Of a stretch of DNA of 64,000 nucleotides, positions 33,974 through 43,244 are shown one piece after another; positions within the stretch are counted from its first letter, which is position 1; every line of letters starts with the position of its first letter. The stretch is from the NCBI GenBank assembly GCA_049324235.1, contig JBMOLJ010000033.1:21734-85733 (forward strand). The letters run 5' to 3'. The notes under the pieces are model-generated. The model made no database searches. It was given only the letters and a program-made list of their open reading frames with translations, and was not told where the DNA came from. The translations under genes and the position numbers were made by a program. This DNA comes from UBA1431 sp049324235. Lineage in GTDB: Bacteria > Bacillota > Clostridia > Christensenellales > UBA1431.

Positions 33974-35521
33974 TTACGAATCCCCGGGGGACGAGGGTGG
34001 CGACGTCTTTGCCGGAGTTGCGGCCGGGGTCTTTGTCGCCTGCGGGGCCGGCGTGGCCTTGGGCGTGGGCGTGGGTGCGGGCGTAGGCATCGACCCTACG
34101 GAAATCTCGCCCTGGAACGGCCGGTAATAGTCCTGATGGTCCAGAACCTTATCGTACTGCTTCCCGTCCTTGTAGTAATGCTTATAGACTTCCACGCGGT
34201 ATCCGCTCTTGGATGGAGAGAGTTCATCCTCCTCTCCCATCGGCTTGGTTGGGTCCTTTGTATATTTCGGCGTGGGCGGCGTAATCGTCTCGGTGATTAC
34301 GGATTCGAGGGTAATGGTGTAGTCGAGCGGCTTGCCGTAGATCTCAACCGAACATTTGTAGTTGGTTGCGTATGCAAAGATATAGATCGGATTGTTCTGG
34401 TTGTTCACGAATTTAAAGTCCGGGCCGTAGGAAGAAATCGTCGCGTCGCGCCCGATTTTCACATACGAAGAAGGCCAGGAATGATGCTGGCGTGCCGTGA
34501 CCTTGAAATCCCCCAGCAATACCGCATTGTAAAGCGTGGAGGATACCTGGCACACGCCGCCGCCGGGCTGGTCTGTATAGGTGCCGTTCTCTATGCCCGG
34601 CGCAAGCTTCCAACCGGATTCTTCGGTACGAATACCTGCAAGGGCATTGATGGAAAACTCTTCACCAGGCTGAATAATCTGGCAGTTTATGATACCGGCC
34701 AGTTTTTTTATGTTATCCCTGCGGTTTTGCGAGCTGGAGCTGGGGATGTTGGTCGTGAAGCCCGAAACGAGCTTGGTTACCGCACGGATATCATCGACCG
34801 TCTTTTTTGGCTCCGTTTTAACCGCTTTGAGCGTAATGGGCGTATGGTCCTTGTTCTTGAGCTGCTCCATCACCGTTGTAAAAACTTCGGTTTCGTCCGT
34901 TTCCAGTCCGGGGCTTCCTTCATGGTAAATGAACTTTCCTCCCGAACCGCTTTTATTTATCTCGGCATAAGGCTCTTTTGGCGGGCTGTTGATCTCGTCG
35001 ACCACCGCATCCACAGCGGTTTTTACGTTGGATTCCTCATATGTATACGTAACCTCAAAATTCAGGGTCTTTGCGCCCGTTTGGCTCCATTGCGTAATCA
35101 GGCTGCCCTGATACCCGACAAACAGGGCATTCTCCATCTGTTCATCCCAATTATAAGAAAACTTCATGTTTTCCGGCGTTAAATCCCAGGTCTGGTCCTC
35201 ATACACGAGTTCAATGGTTGCGTCATCATGCATTTGTTGTTTCACAGGCTCCACCGCACCCAGGGCTTGTTCATAGGTCATGCCCGAAAGGTCCACACCG
35301 GCCACGCTTACGCCGTCACGGTAAACCAGCGTCTGCCTGAGCCGTGCTTTATCTTCATTAGATAAAGGCCTATCGGCAAAAAGAAAGAGCGCAAGCCCTG
35401 CAAGAAGCAAAACTGCAACGCTGACGATAATAAACCTTCGTTTGTTCTTTATGCTGAAAACACGTACTCCCGTACCCGCTTTTTTTGCTCTTCGCCTCTT
35501 TTTCGAACTGAAATTTCTCAT
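33974..35521 (-). CDS. VanW family protein 3, membrane anchored
   Basis: A 515-residue, more divergent member of the cluster. It has a very basic N terminus (SSKKRRRAKK), a membrane helix near residues 30-50, the VanW core GGGVCQVSSTLYNAV with SWPSSYVKIGRDATIS, and a Pro/Thr/Ala-rich tail ending at the C terminus. It is first of the three in transcription order with a promoter at 35586-35614. Role inferred only as cell-envelope. Confidence 0.9.
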   Translation of the reverse strand: MRNFSSKKRRRAKKAGTGVRVFSIKNKRRFIIVSVAVLLLAGLALFLFADRPLSNEDKARLRQTLVYRDGVSVAGVDLSGMTYEQALGAVEPVKQQMHDDATIELVYEDQTWDLTPENMKFSYNWDEQMENALFVGYQGSLITQWSQTGAKTLNFEVTYTYEESNVKTAVDAVVDEINSPPKEPYAEINKSGSGGKFIYHEGSPGLETDETEVFTTVMEQLKNKDHTPITLKAVKTEPKKTVDDIRAVTKLVSGFTTNIPSSSSQNRRDNIKKLAGIINCQIIQPGEEFSINALAGIRTEESGWKLAPGIENGTYTDQPGGGVCQVSSTLYNAVLLGDFKVTARQHHSWPSSYVKIGRDATISSYGPDFKFVNNQNNPIYIFAYATNYKCSVEIYGKPLDYTITLESVITETITPPTPKYTKDPTKPMGEEDELSPSKSGYRVEVYKHYYKDGKQYDKVLDHQDYYRPFQGEISVGSMPTPAPTPTPKATPAPQATKTPAATPAKTSPPSSPGDS

Positions 35522-35585
35522 TCATTCCCCCGCACTTTTTCAAAGCCCCCAAAGGCGCCGGGTGCTTAACACATATATTATCTAC

Positions 35586-35614
35586 ATGATATAATAATTC
35601 AAATTCCTTGTAAA
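35586..35614 (-). promoter_or_regulatory. Promoter of VanW gene 3
   Basis: On the minus strand TTTACA (35614-35609), 17 bases, TATCAT (35591-35586). An alternative TTGAAT-16-TAATAT pair overlaps it slightly downstream. Confidence 0.5.
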
Positions 35615-35670
35615 CAATTTATGACACATTTCACGCCCCGTGCCTTTGGTGCTTTGTGGCAATTGCCGGC

Positions 35671-35708
35671 CAAAAACGGGGCGGTACCTTAAAACGGTTC
35701 CCGCCCCG
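35671..35708 (-). terminator. Intrinsic terminator of the lipoprotein gene
   Basis: On the minus strand CGGGGCGG and CCGCCCCG pair with extra AACCG/GGT pairing in the loop, followed by five T. It is about 35 bases downstream of the lipoprotein stop. Confidence 0.7.
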
Positions 35709-35741
35709 CGCAATATCATATGGTCCTGCTTCATGCATTGC

Positions 35742-36314
35742 TCAGATGCCGCCGAGCTGCAGCGTGATTTTATCGTTGGTAAGCATGCTGTCAAAAGTCA
35801 GCGTACCTACCTTTGTTCCTTTGGGGGCCGTGAAGATAACGGAGCCGGTAAGCGTACCCCCGGCCTGCACATTGCCGTCAATCGTTTTGATCGTCACGCC
35901 CTTGCTTGCCAACTCCATAGAGACGTTCATCATGTCCTCGGAAAGGAATGAGGTTAATTGGTTATTGGAGGTATCGGCTGCCGAGAAATACATAACTGAG
36001 CTGATCGCCTGTTCTGTTGCCGACTTGTTGGTCAGTGAGCACTCAATAAGAATCGCCTCATTGCCGCTTGACAATTCATAGTGGTTTACACCCGTGACCG
36101 CCAGATCAAAATTCGCCGAACTTCCCGACTGAGTGACCGTACCGTTGTTCGTATTATTGGTATTCTGCGTCGGCGCCGCCGTCTGTGCCTCCTGACCCTG
36201 CGTGGTCGTTACATTGTTGCCCTGGTCCGTAGCCGCAGGCGCCTGCGTTTGGCCGCATGCCGCCAAACCCAGCAGCAGCGCAAGTGCGAGCATGATAATC
36301 CATACTTTTTTCAT
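35742..36314 (-). CDS. Secreted lipoprotein with DUF4352-like domain
   Basis: The 190-residue precursor has a lipoprotein signal ending LGLAACG (lipobox LAAC, Cys20), an Asn/Thr/Gln-rich linker to about residue 65, and a beta-sandwich-like domain with a pattern typical of DUF4352/immunoglobulin-like lipoproteins (EAILIECSLTNKS, GGTLTGSVIFTAP). It would be anchored to the outer face of the membrane. Ligand or partner unknown. The VanW genes just downstream suggest an envelope context. Confidence 0.8.
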   Translation of the reverse strand: MKKVWIIMLALALLLGLAACGQTQAPAATDQGNNVTTTQGQEAQTAAPTQNTNNTNNGTVTQSGSSANFDLAVTGVNHYELSSGNEAILIECSLTNKSATEQAISSVMYFSAADTSNNQLTSFLSEDMMNVSMELASKGVTIKTIDGNVQAGGTLTGSVIFTAPKGTKVGTLTFDSMLTNDKITLQLGGI

Positions 36315-36464
36315 AAAAACCTCTCCTCAACTTGTAATAATTGGTCTTTTAGCCAAGAGCTTTATATCAATGATAATGTCACCGGATTGCGAATACAAGA
36401 AACGTTTCATCACGCACTTTACAATCTGATATCAGCGGAAAAACGTAGTATTTTCGCTCTCCTG

Positions 36465-36857
36465 CTAGGTATGTATGATCTGAACGTACACCTTCCGTGT
36501 GCGCGGGCCGTCGAACTCGCAGAAATAAATGCCCTGCCAGGTCCCCAGCTGGAGCGCCCCGTTTTCAATGATGACCGTTTGCGATGTCCCTATCAGCGCA
36601 GCCTTAATATGCGCGTCCGAATTGCCTTCCATATGCCTGTACGGGAGCTTGGGCACCATTTCCGAAAACGCCGCGAGCATGTCGCGCACAACATCCGGAT
36701 CGGCGTTCTCGTTTATGGTGACGCCTGCGGTCGTATGCGGCACATACACAAGGCATATGCCGTTTTCAATCTGTGAATCCTTCACAGCCTGTGAAACCGC
36801 ACGCGTTATGTCCACCATCTGGCAGCGCTCGCACGTCGGAACGGTCAGAACCTGCAT
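36465..36857 (-). CDS. YjbQ/UPF0047 family protein
   Basis: A 130-residue protein with the UPF0047 signature: GICLVYVPHTTAGVTINENADPDV and NSDAHIKAALIGTSQTVIIENGALQLGTWQGIYFCEFDGPR. Conserved His/Asp/Glu residues form a probable metal site; the Escherichia homologue YjbQ has been linked to a secondary thiamin phosphate synthase activity. The start at 36857 corresponds to the family N terminus; AAGGGG is about 11 bases upstream. It follows rex by 28 bases, probably in one transcript. Confidence 0.9.
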   Translation of the reverse strand: MQVLTVPTCERCQMVDITRAVSQAVKDSQIENGICLVYVPHTTAGVTINENADPDVVRDMLAAFSEMVPKLPYRHMEGNSDAHIKAALIGTSQTVIIENGALQLGTWQGIYFCEFDGPRTRKVYVQIIHT

Positions 36858-36885
36858 CGCAGCATTCGCCCCTTTCTTAAAGGCT

Positions 36886-37533
36886 TTATGCCTGCTGATC
36901 ATCGCGCTCATTATCGTTCATGCGGTAAATAAGCGTATACAAGCTGTCGTTCAGATGCACGTTTTCAATGCAGACGCCCCTGCGCGCATCAACATCAACA
37001 GGCGCGAAGTTCCAGATGGATTTGATGCCCACGCCGATGACCATATCGGCTATCTCCTGCGCGTTTTCCTTGGGCGTCGTTATGATGCACAGGTCCACAT
37101 GGTTTTCCTTGGCAAATACATGCAGCGAATCGATGTCCATAATCGTTTTATTGCGGATGGTGTTTCCGATGAGTTTGGGATTGACATCGAATATCCCGAT
37201 AATGTTAAAGCCCTCTTTTTCAAAGCCCATGTAATTTGCAAGCGCCTGCCCGATATTGCCTGCACCCACAAGAATAACCTTATACTCCCGGTTCAGGCCT
37301 ATGATGTCCTTTATTTCCTTTTTGAGCATCTTTACGTGATAGCCGTATCCCTGCTGGCCGAATCCCCCGAAACAATTCAGATCCTGCCGTATCTGCGTCG
37401 CCTTAATGCCCATTTTTTTGCTCAGCTCCTGCGACGAGATACGTTCAACGCCTATACGCTCCAATTCCTTGAGGTAGCGGTAATACTTGGGCAGTCTCCT
37501 GATGACCGCTTCGGATACTTTCTCTTTCTTCAT
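36886..37533 (-). CDS. rex: Redox-sensing transcriptional repressor Rex
   Basis: The 215-residue repressor has an N-terminal winged helix (VSEAVIRRLPKYYRYLKEL, ISSQELSKKMGIKATQIRQDL) and a Rossmann domain with VGAGNIGQAL, plus the C-terminal swapped helix (NDSLYTLIYRM). It senses the NADH/NAD+ ratio and represses fermentative and respiratory genes. The ATG at 37533 is five bases after AGGAGG. An in-frame upstream codon was rejected. Confidence 0.95.
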   Translation of the reverse strand: MKKEKVSEAVIRRLPKYYRYLKELERIGVERISSQELSKKMGIKATQIRQDLNCFGGFGQQGYGYHVKMLKKEIKDIIGLNREYKVILVGAGNIGQALANYMGFEKEGFNIIGIFDVNPKLIGNTIRNKTIMDIDSLHVFAKENHVDLCIITTPKENAQEIADMVIGVGIKSIWNFAPVDVDARRGVCIENVHLNDSLYTLIYRMNDNERDDQQA

Positions 37534-37678
37534 AAGCGCCTCCTTTGCATTGTTAGCAGTATAACACATTCGGCATATTGTTTGCGCATTGTTTGTTTTA
37601 TGTTTTCATAATACTTAAGCGTTTATTTCACTAATGCTGCAGGGGCACCCCTGCATCGGGTACAGTGAGTCTTAGTTT

Positions 37679-38341
37679 TCAGTCGGCAGTGACCATGTGT
37701 TTACGTGCTTTATTGATATGTTCTATCATCAGTTGTTCTGCGCGCGTACTCTCTTTTTTCTCCATCGCGCTGAGTATTTCCCTGTGCTCCCCGACCGCCT
37801 CCGCGGCACGCTCGCTGTCGCTTAAAGACTGCATCCGCGCCCTGGAAGCATTATGCGTCAATACCGTCAGCGTATGCCGCAGCACACGCGAATCACACGC
37901 CTTATACACCGTATCATGAAACTCGGTATCGAGCCGGGTAAGCTTTTCGTAATCGTTTTTATGTGTATACATCTCCATCAGTTGAACGATTTCCTGCAGA
38001 TGATCCACCTGCTCGGATGTGATGCGCTCCGTAGCCCAGCGGACGCACAGGCCCTCGAGCAGGGAGCGTATCGCATAGATGTCGTCGATATCCTTTTCGG
38101 AAACGCCAACCACCACGGCGCCCTTGTTGGGTACGCTAAGGACCAGTTCTTCCAATTCGAGCTGGCGCAGCGCCTCGCGCACCGGCGTACGTGAAACGCC
38201 CAATTCTCCGGCCAGACGGGTTTCTATCAGGTTATCGCCCGGCTTATATTCTCCGTTGATGATGGCCAGGCGTATGGCATGATACACCCGCCAGCTCAGC
38301 GAGCCTTGTTCTTCCGCGCCATATTCACCCAGCTTCTCCAT
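37679..38341 (-). CDS. GntR family regulator, FadR/FCD subfamily
   Basis: A 220-residue regulator with an N-terminal winged helix (LIETRLAGELGVSRTPVREALRQLELEELV) and a C-terminal all-helical FCD domain with metal-ligand pattern (DTEFHDTVYKA, HREIL). FCD regulators usually respond to small carboxylates. It is the last gene of the apparent methyltransferase-aconitase-ChrA operon and may regulate it. GGAG precedes the ATG. A GC hairpin without T-tract lies at about 37639-37655, downstream. Confidence 0.92.
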   Translation of the reverse strand: MEKLGEYGAEEQGSLSWRVYHAIRLAIINGEYKPGDNLIETRLAGELGVSRTPVREALRQLELEELVLSVPNKGAVVVGVSEKDIDDIYAIRSLLEGLCVRWATERITSEQVDHLQEIVQLMEMYTHKNDYEKLTRLDTEFHDTVYKACDSRVLRHTLTVLTHNASRARMQSLSDSERAAEAVGEHREILSAMEKKESTRAEQLMIEHINKARKHMVTAD

Positions 38342-38362
38342 TGAAACTACTCCTAATGTTTT

Positions 38363-38905
38363 CTAAACGCCTCTCGGCGCAAAAAATACCAGCCCCGCGA
38401 TGGCGGACAATACGATAAGTATTGTCGGCGAAACGTTTTTTACAAGCGCAAGCGCAACAATCACTGCAAATATGATCACCGAACCGGCATCCAGACCACC
38501 GGCCGGCGAAAAGAGGGACGAGGACGCAAAAGCGATCATCGCGGCGGTAATCAGGCTCACGACCACCGGGCGCATGCCGTAGAGCGCACCCTGCACCAGC
38601 CGGGAATCCATGGCCTTGAAAAAGAACCGCGCCGCCAGCATGGAAACAATTGCGCAGGGCAGCACCACGCCCAGCGTTGCGACCACCGCACCGCCCACGC
38701 CCATGGTGCGCATGCCCGCAAACGTAGCGGCATTGACCGCGACAGGACCGGGCGTCATCTGGGAGATGGCCACCATATCCGTCACCTCGGACAGCGTCAT
38801 GTATCCGGCGTGAACCAGCTCCTGCTGCATCAGCGGGATCATCGCATAACCGCCGCCGATGCTGAACAGCCCGATCTTGAAAAATATCCAGAATAACGAG
38901 AGCAT
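38363..38905 (-). CDS. ChrA-family (CHR) transporter half protein B
   Basis: The 180-residue membrane protein carries one CHR domain with FFKIGLFSIGGGYAMIPLMQQE and SQMTPGPVAVNAATFAG. Two half-length CHR proteins work together in this subclass. Its ATG overlaps the stop of the partner gene, so they are coupled. Although the family includes chromate efflux pumps, chromate specificity is not implied by the context of aconitase and an FCD regulator. Confidence 0.88.
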   Translation of the reverse strand: MLSLFWIFFKIGLFSIGGGYAMIPLMQQELVHAGYMTLSEVTDMVAISQMTPGPVAVNAATFAGMRTMGVGGAVVATLGVVLPCAIVSMLAARFFFKAMDSRLVQGALYGMRPVVVSLITAAMIAFASSSLFSPAGGLDAGSVIIFAVIVALALVKNVSPTILIVLSAIAGLVFFAPRGV

Positions 38906-39465
38906 CAGGCTATCCCTCCCCGTTTAAAGGCATAGCCCAGTACGCCGCCCGCTAAAATGATCCAAATGGCGTAAACGCCTGAAAAAAGCGATGCGCACAA
39001 TGCCACAGCGAAGAACAGCACCGTCCAAACGTCTTTTAGCACTCTCCTGCCCATGCGCACCGCAACGGACGCCAGCAACGCGGTGACGCCTACGCTAAGA
39101 CCGCGGAACGCCGCGTTCACCCACGGGTTTGTCCTGAACGCCTGATAAAACAGCGTAACAACCATCAGCGCCAGCAAGGAAGGAAGGGTCACGCCGACAG
39201 CGGCGGCCACCGCGCCCCATACGCCGGCCACACGGTATCCTGTCATGACCGAGCTGTTGATCGCGATAACGCCAGGAAGCGATTGGGATACGGCGATAAT
39301 GTCTATCATCTCTTCCTCGGCTATCCACTTCTTCTTCCCCGCAAACTCGCGTTCGATCACCGCGACCATGGCAAGCCCGCCTCCAAACGTTATGGCTCCT
39401 ATCTTGAGCGTTGATAAAAACAGTTCGCCAAGGAGCCGCCAGTTTGGTTTGCGCTGTTTCTCCAT
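38905..39465 (-). CDS. ChrA-family (CHR) transporter half protein A
   Basis: A 186-residue partner of the previous gene with the CHR signature STLKIGAITFGGGLAMVAVIEREF and VSQSLPGVIAINSSVMTGYR. About five membrane segments are present. The ATG at 39465 starts one base after the aconitase stop; further upstream codons in the frame overlap aconitase and have no ribosome site. Transport substrate unknown. Confidence 0.88.
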   Translation of the reverse strand: MEKQRKPNWRLLGELFLSTLKIGAITFGGGLAMVAVIEREFAGKKKWIAEEEMIDIIAVSQSLPGVIAINSSVMTGYRVAGVWGAVAAAVGVTLPSLLALMVVTLFYQAFRTNPWVNAAFRGLSVGVTALLASVAVRMGRRVLKDVWTVLFFAVALCASLFSGVYAIWIILAGGVLGYAFKRGGIA

Positions 39466-39466
39466 C

Positions 39467-41395
39467 TCAGCCCGCTTGCCCGCGCGTATAGTTAAGCAGG
39501 CCGCCGGACAGCATGACTTCCCTGAGCCTTGGCGAAAGCTCAAGTACCGTCGGAATCTCGGTTCCTTTCGTCATGTTCCGCACCATGATCCGCGCACCGG
39601 CCATGATCTGACCGCGCACATTTTCTATAAGGAGCGCGTCGCCCGTATCGACCCCGTCGTAATCCTCTGGTTTTTCAAAAACCAGAGGCAGTATGCCTGA
39701 ATTGATGAGGTTTGCCATATGTATCCTCGCAAAGGATTTTGCGAGCACGGCCCGTATGCCCAGATACAGAGGCACAAGCGCCGCATGCTCGCGCGAGGAT
39801 CCCTGGCCGTAGTTCTGCCCCGCCACCAGAATCCCGCCGCCCGCCGCCTTGGCGCGTGCGGGGAAGGTCTCGTCGACCGGCGTGAGACAAAAATCAGACA
39901 GATATGGTATGTTCGAACGATAGGGCAAGAGCTTTGCGCCCGACGGCATGATATGGTCGGTGGTGATGTTGTCCTCCATCTTTAGGAGCACCTCTCCCTC
40001 CAGGGACTCTCCCAGAGGCTTGCCCAGCGGAAAGGGCTGTATGTTCGGCCCGCGGACCACTTCCACGTCGTCGCCGTCCTCGGCGGGAGGGACGATCAGA
40101 TTATCGTTGATGAAAAACGCATCGGGCTGTTCCACGTTGATGGCCTCGCCCAAAAGGCGCGGATCGGCAATATAACCGGTCAGAGCCGTCGCCGCCGCCG
40201 TTTCAGGGCTGACCAGATACACCTCTGCGCTTTTGGTCCCGCTCCTGCCCATGAAATTCCTGTTGAACGTGCGCACCGATACGCCGTTGGTGCAGGGCGC
40301 CTGTCCCATGCCGATACAGGGACCGCAGGCCGATTCGAGGATGCGCGCGCCCGCGGCGATCATATCGGCCAGCGCGCCGTTCTGCGCGAGCATGGTATAC
40401 ACCTGCTTCGATCCCGGGGAGATCACCAGGCTGACGTCCTTATGGATGGTTTTCCCCTTCAAAATAGCCGCAACCTTCATCAAATCGGCATAGGAGGAGT
40501 TGGTGCAGCTCCCAATCGCCACCTGGTCGGCTTTGACGGTACTGACTTCTCCCACCACGCAGACGTTGTCGGGGCTGTGCGGACATGCAACGAGCGGCGC
40601 CAGGGCATCTAGCGCAATGGTGATAACGCGCTCGTATTCTGCATTCGCATCGGGCTGCAGTTCGCGCCAGTCCTGCTCGCGGCCCTGCGCCTTCAGGAAC
40701 GCGCGCGTTACTGCATCGCTGGGGAATATGGATGTCGTGGCGCCCAGTTCTGCGCCCATATTCGTGATCGTCGCGCGTTCGGGAACGCTCAGCGTTCGGA
40801 TACCGTCCCCGCCGTATTCGATCACGCGTCCCACGCCGCCCTTGACGCTCAAAATGCGCAGGACTTCCAGTATAACATCCTTTGCCGTGACGAACGGGGA
40901 AAGCTTTCCCGTCAGTTCAATCTTTATCACCGTTGGCATGTTCAGACGGTACGCCCCGCCGCCCATTGCCACAGCAACATCCAGACCGCCTGCGCCGATA
41001 GCCAGCATGCCCAGCCCGCCGCAGGTGGGCGTATGGCTGTCCGAGCCTAACAGGGTCATGCCCGGGATACCGAACCTTTCCAGATGCACCTGATGGCAGA
41101 TGCCGTTGCCGGGCTTGGAAAAGTATATGCCGTACTTGGACGCAACCGAGCCGATGTAGCGGTGGTCGTCCGCGTTCTCAAACCCGGTCTGCAGGGTGTT
41201 ATGGTCGATATATGCCACGCTGCGCTTTGTTTTCACGCGCGGTACGCCCATTGCCTCAAACTGCAGATACGCCATCGTCCCGGTGGAATCCTGCGTGAGC
41301 GTCTGGTCGATGCGTATCGCTATCTCGCTCCCGACGGTCATTTCACCTTCAACCAGATGTTCTGCTATGATCTTTTGTGCCAGGTTTTTCCCCAT
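39467..41395 (-). CDS. acn: Aconitate hydratase
   Basis: A 642-residue aconitase-superfamily enzyme of the compact type found in many anaerobes. Fe-S ligand cysteines occur in GSCTNSSYADL and SACGPCIGMGQAP; earlier motifs are LLGSDSHTPTCGGLGMLAIGAGG. The swivel domain has GQNYGQGSSREHAALVPLYLG. It isomerises citrate and isocitrate through cis-aconitate. The length and fused swivel domain distinguish it from two-subunit isopropylmalate isomerase, though a related hydro-lyase activity cannot be excluded. GGAGG lies nine bases before the ATG. Confidence 0.9.
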   Translation of the reverse strand: MGKNLAQKIIAEHLVEGEMTVGSEIAIRIDQTLTQDSTGTMAYLQFEAMGVPRVKTKRSVAYIDHNTLQTGFENADDHRYIGSVASKYGIYFSKPGNGICHQVHLERFGIPGMTLLGSDSHTPTCGGLGMLAIGAGGLDVAVAMGGGAYRLNMPTVIKIELTGKLSPFVTAKDVILEVLRILSVKGGVGRVIEYGGDGIRTLSVPERATITNMGAELGATTSIFPSDAVTRAFLKAQGREQDWRELQPDANAEYERVITIALDALAPLVACPHSPDNVCVVGEVSTVKADQVAIGSCTNSSYADLMKVAAILKGKTIHKDVSLVISPGSKQVYTMLAQNGALADMIAAGARILESACGPCIGMGQAPCTNGVSVRTFNRNFMGRSGTKSAEVYLVSPETAAATALTGYIADPRLLGEAINVEQPDAFFINDNLIVPPAEDGDDVEVVRGPNIQPFPLGKPLGESLEGEVLLKMEDNITTDHIMPSGAKLLPYRSNIPYLSDFCLTPVDETFPARAKAAGGGILVAGQNYGQGSSREHAALVPLYLGIRAVLAKSFARIHMANLINSGILPLVFEKPEDYDGVDTGDALLIENVRGQIMAGARIMVRNMTKGTEIPTVLELSPRLREVMLSGGLLNYTRGQAG

Positions 41396-41472
41396 ACCTT
41401 ATGTCCTCCGCTTATCTGCTGAATTCCTCTTGAAACATTGTATCCATGAATGCACTGCCATGTCAATGCCCG

Positions 41473-42837
41473 CTACAGCGTCACCCTGAAAAAGTGGTTT
41501 TGCCCGAGCACATCAACCAGGTGAATCGCCGCTTGTGCATTCGGTGGCAGGGCCGCATGGTAAAAGACGCGCAGCTCCGGCGTTTTCGCGCTCCGGCCAT
41601 GTATGTCCAGCGCGTGAAAAACACCGTCTTTAATAAACCCCAGTGCAATATAGTCCAGCGCTCCGATTCCTCCTGCATTTTCTAAAGCGCCCGGCTCGGC
41701 AAACGTGCATTCCTCGATCACCGACTCAGGCTGCATCCACGAAAGCTGCTGCTGCGGGCATTCATCCAGAACAAAACCGTTTTCAGGGAGACGAATGCCG
41801 AATTCCCTGATATGCACCGTGACCCCGCCTTCCCCGTCCCTTTCGGCTGCGATACGCAACCGAACCGGAGTGCAGACGGGCATGTCCCCGAATGTACACC
41901 TGAAAGACGCGTTCATATGAAGCAGGCGCTTGCGGCAGACATTGAGCGCATGAACGGAGGAGTCTATCCCTATCGCCTTCCGCCCCATCCGCGCTGCCGC
42001 TTCCAGCGTTGTCCCCGACCCGCAGAACAGGTCCGCGACAACGTCCCCCGGCTCCGAAGAAACGCCGATGATGCGCTCCAGAAGCGCGTTTGGCTTCTGC
42101 GTGTCGTACTGCGTCCTTTCGGGGTCGCGCTGCTGCAGATGCGGGATATCGTCCCATACGTCGCTGACAAATACCGGCGTGTCCTCGTAATACCTGTATA
42201 TCTTTCCATTCGAGCGGATGGAAAAGTACACCCGCCCCTTTTCATCCGTCTGCCGTTTCATGTGGTTTCGGCGCTCCTTTCCCCTTGGCCTCGCTGCCGC
42301 CATTGGGTTGAAACGGTATTTTGCGCCTTTTTTATACAAGAAAATCGTATCATGCTTGCGGCTGTAATGCGTGGTTGCGCGGCCGCCGCTCTTATAATGC
42401 CAGATGATCTCGTTTACGAAATTGTTTTGCCCGAACACCTCGTCGAGCAAGAGGCGTATGTGGGCCGAAGTACGGTAGTCCACATGCACATAGATACCGC
42501 CTTTTTCGTCCAGCAGCCTGTGCGCCGCAAAGAGCGCGCCGCGCATCATGCGCACATATTCTTCCTGCCCGCCCGGGAAGCGGTCCGCGTAGGCCACATG
42601 CGTTATCTGGTTTTTACGGTTGCCTTTATAGCCGCTTTCGCCGACGCGCTGACGGAAGTGGAATTCCTGCCCGGTATTAAAAGGCGGGTCGATATAAATC
42701 AGCTGCACGGATTCCGGCCGCGCGTCAGCAAGCTCCCCTGCCGCCTTCACAGACTCATCCATAATCATGTGGATGCCGCAGCCATCATCGGGAGTCCTGT
42801 ACAGTTCTCCGGCGCATGTGATACGTTCAATTTGCAC
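41473..42837 (-). CDS. Orphan beta-class DNA methyltransferase (N6-adenine/N4-cytosine)
   Basis: The 454-residue enzyme has the catalytic motif IDPPFN at residues 49-54 before the SAM motif ADLFCGSGTTLEAAA near residue 270, the beta-class order. DNA-recognition sequence lies between. The C-terminal 120 residues do not match a catalytic motif. I chose the GTG at 42837, six bases after GGGTGG; the ATG at 42915 sits at the predicted transcription start and would be leaderless. No restriction endonuclease gene is adjacent; aconitase follows at 77 bases. Confidence 0.85.
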   Translation of the reverse strand: MQIERITCAGELYRTPDDGCGIHMIMDESVKAAGELADARPESVQLIYIDPPFNTGQEFHFRQRVGESGYKGNRKNQITHVAYADRFPGGQEEYVRMMRGALFAAHRLLDEKGGIYVHVDYRTSAHIRLLLDEVFGQNNFVNEIIWHYKSGGRATTHYSRKHDTIFLYKKGAKYRFNPMAAARPRGKERRNHMKRQTDEKGRVYFSIRSNGKIYRYYEDTPVFVSDVWDDIPHLQQRDPERTQYDTQKPNALLERIIGVSSEPGDVVADLFCGSGTTLEAAARMGRKAIGIDSSVHALNVCRKRLLHMNASFRCTFGDMPVCTPVRLRIAAERDGEGGVTVHIREFGIRLPENGFVLDECPQQQLSWMQPESVIEECTFAEPGALENAGGIGALDYIALGFIKDGVFHALDIHGRSAKTPELRVFYHAALPPNAQAAIHLVDVLGQNHFFRVTL

Positions 42838-42919
42838 GGCTTGCCACCCGCTTTTTAAAAAATGTTGTTCTTTTTTCCCGTTTGGCAATATAATAAAGCA
42901 ATAGCCCTTGTACATATTC

Positions 42920-42949
42920 AGTATAGATAGTTTATGGAATTCAAGTCAA
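42920..42949 (-). promoter_or_regulatory. Promoter of the methyltransferase-aconitase operon
   Basis: On the minus strand TTGACT (42949-42944), an 18-base spacer and TATACT (42925-42920). Transcription would begin near 42915, supporting a downstream translation start at 42837. Confidence 0.6.
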
Positions 42950-42968
42950 GCTTGGGAGTGTGCATGCC

Positions 42969-43244
42969 GTGGACAGAGTATGGGCCGTTATCAGGACCGA
43001 CCAAAAAATAACAAACAGCTGTGACCTGCACTGTGCTGCTCAGTTCTGGAGGCATAAGGAAACGCTTTCCGCTATTTTGGAAACGCTGTGCCAGAGGCTT
43101 GAAATCTCGCATCCCGTATGGCTGAGCAAGCATACGCGGGAAATGGACCGGTTCGGACGCACGGATTTCCGTGAAGAGGACTTTATGGAGAGCATTTTTT
43201 TCGATGCCCTGGAACTTGAATTTATCTCCGAGAAAACGAAATAA
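42969..43244 (+). CDS. Small conserved hypothetical protein
   Basis: A 91-residue soluble, acidic protein divergent from the methyltransferase gene. Notable segments are DRVWAVIRTDQKI at the N terminus, LEISHPVWLSKHTREMDRFGRTDF, and a C-terminal DFMESIFFDALELEF, which looks like an evolutionarily constrained small domain. The GTG at 42969 is ten bases after GGGAG. I do not recognise a named family and assign no function. Alternative starts differ only by three residues. Confidence 0.65.
   Translation: MDRVWAVIRTDQKITNSCDLHCAAQFWRHKETLSAILETLCQRLEISHPVWLSKHTREMDRFGRTDFREEDFMESIFFDALELEFISEKTK

Noticed and set aside
33959..35182. 407-codon plus-strand frame opposite VanW gene 3
   Set aside because: It lies wholly antisense to a gene with clear VanW motifs; its residues are low-complexity arginine-rich at the start and match nothing.
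37639..37655. Hairpin GCAGGGG/CCCCTGC after the GntR regulator as a terminator
   Set aside because: The stem is good but no run of T follows on either strand.
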